Below the pieces are notes generated by a model. It was not told where the DNA came from. It did not search any database and saw only the letters and a list, made by a program, of their open reading frames with translations. From Marinobacter sp. (GTDB lineage: Bacteria; Pseudomonadota; Gammaproteobacteria; Pseudomonadales; Oleiphilaceae): 64,000 bases of DNA. A program made the position numbers and the translations under genes. Below are positions 57,448 to 64,000 of this stretch, in pieces (the stretch's first letter is position 1; every line of letters starts with the position of its first letter). Where the stretch lies: positions 47,266 through 111,265 of the forward strand of contig JAJUKC010000002.1 in assembly GCA_029264995.1 (NCBI GenBank). Direction: 5' to 3'.

Positions 57448-58929
57448 TCAGGTCAAATGCGACACAAACTCGTGCACCGGCATCACCTCAAGCTGCCCCA
57501 GGCTTGCACAACTACCCATGATGGCGTCGCATTGCTGGGCGGGAAAGCGTGTCTGCAGATTGGCGCGGAATTTCTCCACCAGTAGCGGCATACCTTCCTT
57601 GCGCCGGCGCCGGTGCCCTATCGGGTATTCCACGGCAACCTTGTCGGTACTGGAGCCATCCTTGAAGAAAACCTGTACCGCATTGGCGATTGACCGTTTA
57701 TCGGCCTCCAGGTATTCGCGGGTATAGCGCTCATCCTCGATCACTTGCATTTTTTCTCTTAGTCGGTCGATTTCAGGATGGGCCTGGTGAAAGCTGTCTT
57801 CGTAATGCTCTGCCGTCAGGTTGCCAAAGATCAGTGGCACCGCCGTCATGTACTGCAGGCAGTGATCCCGGTCTGCAGGATTGGCGAGTTTGCCCTGCTT
57901 GGAAATAATGCGAATGGCCGACTCGTGGGTAGTGATCTCTATGCGATCAATGTCGTCCAGCCGGCCCTTCACTTGTGGGTGTAGTTTTACCGCGGCCTCG
58001 GCTGCGGTCTGGGCATGAAACTCTGCCGGGAACGAGATTTTGAACAGAATGTTTTCCATCACGTAGGAGCCGAAAGGCTGTGGTAATGCGAAGCTACGTG
58101 ATGATTCAGGTTTCAGGGCCTGATCTCGATTGGTCTTGCTGAAGAGGACGTCGTAGAAGCCCCATTGTGGCGCCGTCAGCACCCCGGGAATGCCCATCTC
58201 CCCTCGCATGGCAATATCTGCCAGGCGAACACCCCGGGAGGTGGCATCGCCTGCCGCCCAGGATTTACGGGAACCGGCGTTGGGCGCGTGGCGATAGGTG
58301 CGCAGGGCCTGACCATCGACCCAGGCATGAGACAGCGCGGAGAGCATCTGTTCCCGGTTGGCGCCCATCAGTTTGGCACTGACGGCGGTCGACGCCACCT
58401 TCACCAACACAACATGATCCAGCCCGACCCGGTTAAACGAGTTCTCAAGGGCAAGTACACCCTGAATTTCATGGGCCAGAATCATGGCCTCAAGAACGGC
58501 CTTCATGGCCAGTGGCGCCTGGCCATTGGCAACGCGCTTCTGCGAGAGGTGATCGGCAACTGCAAGAATGGCGCCGAGATTATCGGAGGGGTGGCCCCAT
58601 TCGGCCGCCAGCCAGGTATCGTTGTAATCCAGCCAGCGGACGATACAGCCAATGTCCCAGGCGGCTTTCACCGGGTCCAGGCGGTATGGAGTGCCAGGCA
58701 CCCGGGCGCCGTGGGGAACGATCGTGCCTTCCACCAGCGGGCCCAGGTGTTTGGTGCATTCCGGAAAACGCAACGCCAGCAAGCCGCAGCCCAAGGTGTC
58801 CATCAGGCAATAACGGGCCGTTTCCCAGGCTTCTTCGCTTTCTATGCGGTAATCAAGGGCATAGTCGGCGATTTGTTGCAGTACGTCGTCGTAGTCCGGG
58901 CGTTCGTTGAGATCGTAAGTGGCAGACAT
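57448..58929 (-). CDS. prpD: 2-methylcitrate dehydratase PrpD
   Basis: ORF to 58950; likely start [14 protein letters not shown] at 58929; MmgE/PrpD family features, in methylcitrate operon. Confidence 0.92.
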   Translation of the reverse strand: MSATYDLNERPDYDDVLQQIADYALDYRIESEEAWETARYCLMDTLGCGLLALRFPECTKHLGPLVEGTIVPHGARVPGTPYRLDPVKAAWDIGCIVRWLDYNDTWLAAEWGHPSDNLGAILAVADHLSQKRVANGQAPLAMKAVLEAMILAHEIQGVLALENSFNRVGLDHVVLVKVASTAVSAKLMGANREQMLSALSHAWVDGQALRTYRHAPNAGSRKSWAAGDATSRGVRLADIAMRGEMGIPGVLTAPQWGFYDVLFSKTNRDQALKPESSRSFALPQPFGSYVMENILFKISFPAEFHAQTAAEAAVKLHPQVKGRLDDIDRIEITTHESAIRIISKQGKLANPADRDHCLQYMTAVPLIFGNLTAEHYEDSFHQAHPEIDRLREKMQVIEDERYTREYLEADKRSIANAVQVFFKDGSSTDKVAVEYPIGHRRRRKEGMPLLVEKFRANLQTRFPAQQCDAIMGSCASLGQLEVMPVHEFVSHLT

Positions 58930-58962
58930 ATTACGGCCCTCCTGTCCCAACTATAGGAGCTA

Positions 58963-60141
58963 TCAGAAGCTGTCGCCAGGCACCCTCACCCAACCTTCCA
59001 TGATAATCCGCGCACTGCGGCTCATGATCGCCTTGGAGGCAGTCCACTGACCATTTACTTCCTTCGCTTCCGCCCCCACCCGAAGGGTTCCGGACGGATG
59101 ACCGAAAGTCACATGGGTACGGTCTCCGCCGCCAGCGGCCAGATTAACCAGCGTGCCGGGAATTGCAGAGGCCGTTGCAATAGCCACCGCAGCCGTGCCC
59201 ATCATAGCGTGGTGCAGCTTGCCCATGGACAGCGCCCGAACCAGCACATCAATATCGGCGGCATTGATCTGTTTTCCGCTGGAAGACACGTAATCCGAAG
59301 GTTTGGCCACAAACGCCACTTTCGGAGTGTGCTGGCGACTGGCAGCTTCCGCGATATCCGAGATCAGGCCCATTTTCACCGCGCCATGGGCGCGAATGGT
59401 TTCGAACATGGCCAGGGCCTTGGGGTCGCTGTTGATGTCGTTCTGCAGCTCGGTGCCCTTGTAGCCAATGTCTTCGGCATTGACGAAAATGGTCGGGATA
59501 CCGGCATTGATCATGGTGGCATTCAAGGTGCCGACACCCGGCACTTCCAGCTCATCCACCAGATTACCCGTGGGGAACATGGCTCCTTCGCCATCGGCCG
59601 GGTCCATAAACTCGATCTGCACTTCCGCCGCCGGAAAGGTCACGCCATCCAGTTCAAAGTCACCGGTTTCCTGTACTTCACCGTTGGTGATGGGCACATG
59701 AGCCACGATGGTTTTACGGATGTTGGCCTGCCAGATACGAACGGTACAGATGCCGTTTTCAGGAATACGCTCTTTGGCCACAAAGCCGCCGTTAATGGCG
59801 AATGCGCCTACGGCGGCGGTGAGATTGCCGCAGTTACCACTCCAGTCGACAAAGGGTTTGTCGATGGACACCTGGCCAAACAGATAATCGACGTCGTGGT
59901 CCGGTTGCGTGGGCGCTGCCAGGATCACCGATTTACTGGTGCTGGAGGTGGCATTGCCCAGGCCATCAATCTGCTTTTCGTAGGGATCGGGGCTACCAAT
60001 TACGCGCAGCAAAAGCTTGTCTCGCGCTTCACCGGGTACCTGGCAGGCTTCAGGCAGATCTTGCAGACGGAAGAACACACCTTTACTGGTACCGCCACGC
60101 ATGTAGGTAGCAGGAATACGAACTTGGGGAGCAAAACTCAT
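58963..60141 (-). CDS. prpF: 2-methylaconitate cis-trans isomerase PrpF
   Basis: 392 aa; IPATYMRGGTSKGVFFRLQDLP, next to acnD. Confidence 0.95.
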   Translation of the reverse strand: MSFAPQVRIPATYMRGGTSKGVFFRLQDLPEACQVPGEARDKLLLRVIGSPDPYEKQIDGLGNATSSTSKSVILAAPTQPDHDVDYLFGQVSIDKPFVDWSGNCGNLTAAVGAFAINGGFVAKERIPENGICTVRIWQANIRKTIVAHVPITNGEVQETGDFELDGVTFPAAEVQIEFMDPADGEGAMFPTGNLVDELEVPGVGTLNATMINAGIPTIFVNAEDIGYKGTELQNDINSDPKALAMFETIRAHGAVKMGLISDIAEAASRQHTPKVAFVAKPSDYVSSSGKQINAADIDVLVRALSMGKLHHAMMGTAAVAIATASAIPGTLVNLAAGGGDRTHVTFGHPSGTLRVGAEAKEVNGQWTASKAIMSRSARIIMEGWVRVPGDSF

Positions 60142-60214
60142 TGAGCGAGCCTCACTTGAATGAATGTTTCAGGCAGGAGCCGGGAACAGCTCCCGCCTGA
60201 CCTTGCCAAGGCGA

Positions 60215-62839
60215 TCAGGCTGCGCTTTCAGACGCCAGGAAATCCTGGGCGAAGCGCTGCAGTACGCCACCGGCAGAGTACACGGTGACTTCTTCCGCGG
60301 TATCCAGGCGGCAGATCACCGGCACCCGGTCCACTTCACCACTCTTGCGGTGAATGACCAGTTCCAGCTTGGCGCCGGGGGCGGGCTTGCCTTCCACATC
60401 GTAGGTCTCGGTACCATCCAGCTGAAGCGTGTGGCGCGTGGTGCCTTCTTCAAACTGCAGCGGCATCACACCCATACCGATCAGGTTGGTGCGGTGAATC
60501 CGCTCGAAGCCTTCGGCGACGATGGTCTCTACACCTGCAAGGGCAACACCCTTGGCCGCCCAGTCACGGGAAGAACCCTGCCCGTAGTCTGCACCGGCAA
60601 TGATGATCAACGGCTGCTTGCGTTCCATGTAGGTTTCAATGGCTTCCCACATGCGCATGGTCTTGCCTTCCGGCTCCACACGAGCCAGGGAACCCTGCAC
60701 CACTTCCCCGTTTTCGTCCCGGACCATTTCGTTGAACAGTTTCGGGTTGGCGAGGGTTGCTCGCTGGGCAGTCAGGTGGTCACCACGGTGGGTGGCGTAG
60801 GAGTTGAAGTCTTCCTCCGGCAGGCCCATCTTGTGCAGGTACTCACCGGCAGCCGAGTCCATCATGATGGCGTTGGATGGCGACAGGTGGTCTGTGGTGA
60901 TGTTGTCCGGCAGGATCGCCAGCGGGCGCATGCCCTTGAGCGCGCGCTCGGCGGCCATGGTACCTTCCCAGTATGGCGGCCGACGGATATACGTTGACTG
61001 CGGCCGCCACTCGTACAGCGGGCTCTTGGCCTGTTCGGCCTCATCCAGGTTGAACATCGGGATGTACACCTGCTTGAACTGCTCTGGCTTCACGTATTCG
61101 CCGACAATGCGGTCGATTTCTTCATCGGACGGCCACAGGTCTTTCAGGGTGACAGGATTGCCATCCTTGTCGTAGCCCAGGGCGTCCTGTTCGATATCGA
61201 ACCGAACGGTACCGGCGATGGCGTAGGCGACAACCAGCGGAGGTGACGCCAGGAAGGCCTGTTTCGCGTACGGATGAATCCGCCCATCGAAGTTCCGGTT
61301 ACCGGAGAGAACGGCGGTGGAATACAGATCCCGGTCGATGATCTCCTGCTGGATTTTCGGGTCAAGGGCGCCAGACATGCCGTTACAGGTGGTACAGGCA
61401 TAGGCCACGATACCGAAACCCAGTTTCTCCAGTTCTGGTAACAAACCGGCTTCTTCCAGATACAGGCGGGCCACTTTGGAACCCGGTGCGAAGGAAGATT
61501 TCACCCACGGCTTGCGCACCAGCCCCAGCTCGTTGGCTTTCTTGGCCAGCAGGCCAGCCGCCACAACGTTGCGGGGATTCGAGGTGTTGGTGCAGGAGGT
61601 GATGGCAGCAATAATCACCGCGCCATCGGGCATCAGGCCCTTTTTCTCTTCTTCCAGTGCCTTGTCCAGATTCACGGCAATGCCGCGCTCGTGCAGATCG
61701 GACGTGGCGACACGGCGGTGCGGGTTGGACGGGCCGGCCACGTTACGAACCACGGTAGACAGATCAAACTCCAGCACGCGCTCGTACTGAGCCTCGGTCA
61801 TCTCGCTGGCCCACAGGCCGGTTTCCTTGGCGTACTTCTCAACCAGGTCTACCTGCTCTGGCTCACGGCCGGTCAGTTTCAGGTAGTCAATGGTCTGCTC
61901 GTCGATGTAGAACATCGCGGCCGTAGCACCGTATTCCGGGGTCATGTTGGAAATGGTGGCCCGGTCGCCGATGGTCAGGCTCGACGCACCTTCGCCGAAG
62001 AATTCCAGGTAGGCGCCGACCACACGCTCCTTACGCAGGAACTCGGTAATCGCCAGAACAATATCGGTGGCGGTAATGCCCGGCTGGCGCTTGCCAGTCA
62101 GCTTCACACCCACGATATCCGGCAGACGCATCATGGACGGGCGGCCCAGCATCACAGTTTCCGCTTCTAGACCGCCCACCCCTACGGCGATAACACCCAA
62201 CGCATCAATGTGCGGCGTATGGCTGTCGGTGCCCACACAGGTATCCGGGAAGGCAATCGGGTGACCGTCTTCATCCGGTCGGTTCTGAATCACCGGCGAC
62301 ATCTTCTCCAGATTGATCTGGTGCATGATGCCGTTACCGGCCGGAATCACGTCCACGTTCTTGAACGCGGTGCGGGTCCAGTTGATGAAGTGAAAACGGT
62401 CTTCGTTGCGACGGTCTTCGATGGCGCGGTTCTTCTCGAAGGCATCCGGGTCGAAACCCGGGGCTTCCACCGCCAGGGAGTGATCCACGATCAGCTGGGT
62501 GGGCACCACCGGGTTAACTTTGGAAGGATCACCGCCCTTCTCCGCGATGGCATCGCGCAGGCCGGCCAGGTCCACCAGGGCGGTCTGGCCCAGGATGTCA
62601 TGGCAAACCACCCGCGCCGGGTACCAGGGGAAATCCAGGTCGCGGCGACGCTCAATCAGCTGCTTGAGGGAATCGGTCAGGGATTCCGCATCGCAACGGC
62701 GCACCAACTGCTCTGCCAGAATCTTGGAGGTATACGGCAGCTTGGCGTAGGCGCCCGGCTGGATGTCTTCCACCGCCTGGCGCGTATCGTAGTATTTCAG
62801 TTCCGTGCCCGGCAGGGCTTTACGGTATTGGGTATTCAT
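60215..62839 (-). CDS. acnD: Fe/S-dependent 2-methylisocitrate dehydratase AcnD
   Basis: 874 aa aconitase family; ITSCTNTSNPRNVVAAGLLAKKA, GADYGQGSSRDWAAKG. Confidence 0.96.
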   Translation of the reverse strand: MNTQYRKALPGTELKYYDTRQAVEDIQPGAYAKLPYTSKILAEQLVRRCDAESLTDSLKQLIERRRDLDFPWYPARVVCHDILGQTALVDLAGLRDAIAEKGGDPSKVNPVVPTQLIVDHSLAVEAPGFDPDAFEKNRAIEDRRNEDRFHFINWTRTAFKNVDVIPAGNGIMHQINLEKMSPVIQNRPDEDGHPIAFPDTCVGTDSHTPHIDALGVIAVGVGGLEAETVMLGRPSMMRLPDIVGVKLTGKRQPGITATDIVLAITEFLRKERVVGAYLEFFGEGASSLTIGDRATISNMTPEYGATAAMFYIDEQTIDYLKLTGREPEQVDLVEKYAKETGLWASEMTEAQYERVLEFDLSTVVRNVAGPSNPHRRVATSDLHERGIAVNLDKALEEEKKGLMPDGAVIIAAITSCTNTSNPRNVVAAGLLAKKANELGLVRKPWVKSSFAPGSKVARLYLEEAGLLPELEKLGFGIVAYACTTCNGMSGALDPKIQQEIIDRDLYSTAVLSGNRNFDGRIHPYAKQAFLASPPLVVAYAIAGTVRFDIEQDALGYDKDGNPVTLKDLWPSDEEIDRIVGEYVKPEQFKQVYIPMFNLDEAEQAKSPLYEWRPQSTYIRRPPYWEGTMAAERALKGMRPLAILPDNITTDHLSPSNAIMMDSAAGEYLHKMGLPEEDFNSYATHRGDHLTAQRATLANPKLFNEMVRDENGEVVQGSLARVEPEGKTMRMWEAIETYMERKQPLIIIAGADYGQGSSRDWAAKGVALAGVETIVAEGFERIHRTNLIGMGVMPLQFEEGTTRHTLQLDGTETYDVEGKPAPGAKLELVIHRKSGEVDRVPVICRLDTAEEVTVYSAGGVLQRFAQDFLASESAA

Positions 62840-62847
62840 AGTCTCTC

Positions 62848-63981
62848 TCAGCTACGCTTGTCGATGGGCAACCAGTCTTGGTGTTCAGGGCCTGTGTACT
62901 CAGCGCTCGGGCGGATAATTCGGTTGTTGGCGCGTTGCTCTTTCACGTGGGCGGTCCAGCCGGATACCCGGGACATCACGAAGATGGGCGTGAACAACTC
63001 GGTCGGAATGCCCATGAAGTGATAGGCCGAGGCGTGGAAGAAGTCGGCGTTACAGAACAGTTTCTTCTCGCGCCACATGACTTCTTCACAGCGAACGGAA
63101 ACCGGGTACAGCACGGTATCGCCCACTTCCTTGGCCAGCTTTTCAGACCACTTTTTGATAATGGCATTGCGCGGGTCGGATTCGCTGTAGATGGCGTGTC
63201 CGAAGCCCATGATTTTTTCTTTGCGTTCCAGCATGCCCATCAGGCCGGCTTCGGCCTCTTCCGGGGTCTTGAACTTCTGAATCAGTTCCATCGCCGCTTC
63301 GTTGGCGCCGCCGTGCAGCGGGCCGCGCAGGGAGCCGATAGCACCGGTCACGCAGCTGTGGATGTCAGACAACGTGGAGGCGCATACACGGGCCGTGAAG
63401 GTGGAGGCGTTGAACTCGTGCTCCGCGTACAGAATCAGGGAGACGTTCATCACCCGCTCATGCAGCTCGCTGGGCTTCTTGCCGTGCAACAGCTCCAGGA
63501 ACACGCCACCAATGGAATCGCATTCGGTATTGGCGGTATCAATGCGAATGCCCTCGTGGGCAAAGCGGTACCAGTAGGTGATGATGGCCGGGAACACCGC
63601 CAGCATGCGGTCGATCTTGTCGTCCTGCTCGCTGAAATCCTGTTCGGTTTCCAGATTACCCAGCATGGAGCAACCGGTACGCATCACGTCCATCGGATGC
63701 GCGCCCTTGGGGATCTGCTCCAGCACCAGTTTCAGGGCATCCGGCAGGGTGCGCAGGCTCTTGAGCTTGGTTTTATAGGCATCCAGCTCGGCCTGGTTCG
63801 GCAGCTTGCCACGCAGCAGCAGGTAGGCCACTTCTTCGAACTGGGCGTTGTCAGCCAGGTCGGTGATGTCATAGCCGCGGTAGGTCAGGCCGGTACCGGT
63901 TTTGCCAACGGTACACAGGGCAGTTTCGCCAGCTACCTGGCCGCGCAGGCCTGCTCCACCTAGTTTCTTTGCTTCAGCCAT
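62848..63981 (-). CDS. prpC: 2-methylcitrate synthase PrpC
   Basis: 377 aa; citrate synthase fold, RGPLHGGANEAAMELI, GFGHAIYSESDPRN. Confidence 0.95.
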   Translation of the reverse strand: MAEAKKLGGAGLRGQVAGETALCTVGKTGTGLTYRGYDITDLADNAQFEEVAYLLLRGKLPNQAELDAYKTKLKSLRTLPDALKLVLEQIPKGAHPMDVMRTGCSMLGNLETEQDFSEQDDKIDRMLAVFPAIITYWYRFAHEGIRIDTANTECDSIGGVFLELLHGKKPSELHERVMNVSLILYAEHEFNASTFTARVCASTLSDIHSCVTGAIGSLRGPLHGGANEAAMELIQKFKTPEEAEAGLMGMLERKEKIMGFGHAIYSESDPRNAIIKKWSEKLAKEVGDTVLYPVSVRCEEVMWREKKLFCNADFFHASAYHFMGIPTELFTPIFVMSRVSGWTAHVKEQRANNRIIRPSAEYTGPEHQDWLPIDKRS

Positions 63982-64000
63982 GTTGGTCTCCCAGATTTTC

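Noticed and set aside
59098-60144. 348-aa plus-strand ORF
   Set aside because: Antisense to prpF; no independent support.
62878-63963. 361-aa plus-strand ORF
   Set aside because: Antisense to prpC; no independent support.
1-64000. CRISPR arrays, tRNA/rRNA genes, prophage or intact transposase genes
   Set aside because: None seen by eye; only the MITE-like element at 10063-10326 looks mobile.

Overview
Chromosomal window from a gammaproteobacterium. Gene content looks Marinobacter-like, but that is inference from protein similarity I recall, not a search. Left (1-9.1 kb): MoxR/VWA genes, YcgN/YcgL, rnd, recR, ybaB, dnaX and the 4.5S SRP RNA. Middle (about 13.2-57.4 kb): an XrtA (exosortase A)/PEP-CTERM exopolysaccharide locus. 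It has prsK-prsR-prsT, a PA14/FN3 lipoprotein, two PEP-CTERM substrate genes, an exosortase-EpsI fusion, glycosyltransferases, three polysaccharide deacetylases, an amidotransferase, a flippase, an O-antigen ligase/polymerase-like protein, and the chain-length/export/outer-membrane machinery. Right (57.4-64 kb): a methylcitrate operon (prpC-acnD-prpF-prpD, minus strand). Main findings: (1) both PEP-CTERM genes have a sigma-54 -24/-12 promoter preceded by a shared 19-bp T-rich dyad (TGTC-N2-GTT-N-TTTTACA), a candidate PrsR box; (2) a translatable relic of the prpD 3' end lies on the far side of the second PEP-CTERM gene, so that gene is bracketed by about 44-bp direct repeats; (3) a 264-bp MITE-like element with 25-bp TIRs, a CTAA target duplication and two internal hairpins lies directly upstream of a mutarotase gene; (4) a 2OG-Fe(II) oxygenase gene appears broken by a single-base frameshift; (5) the EPS BY-kinase-like protein lacks the Walker A lysine and a C-terminal Tyr cluster; (6) two unassigned proteins are embedded in the locus.
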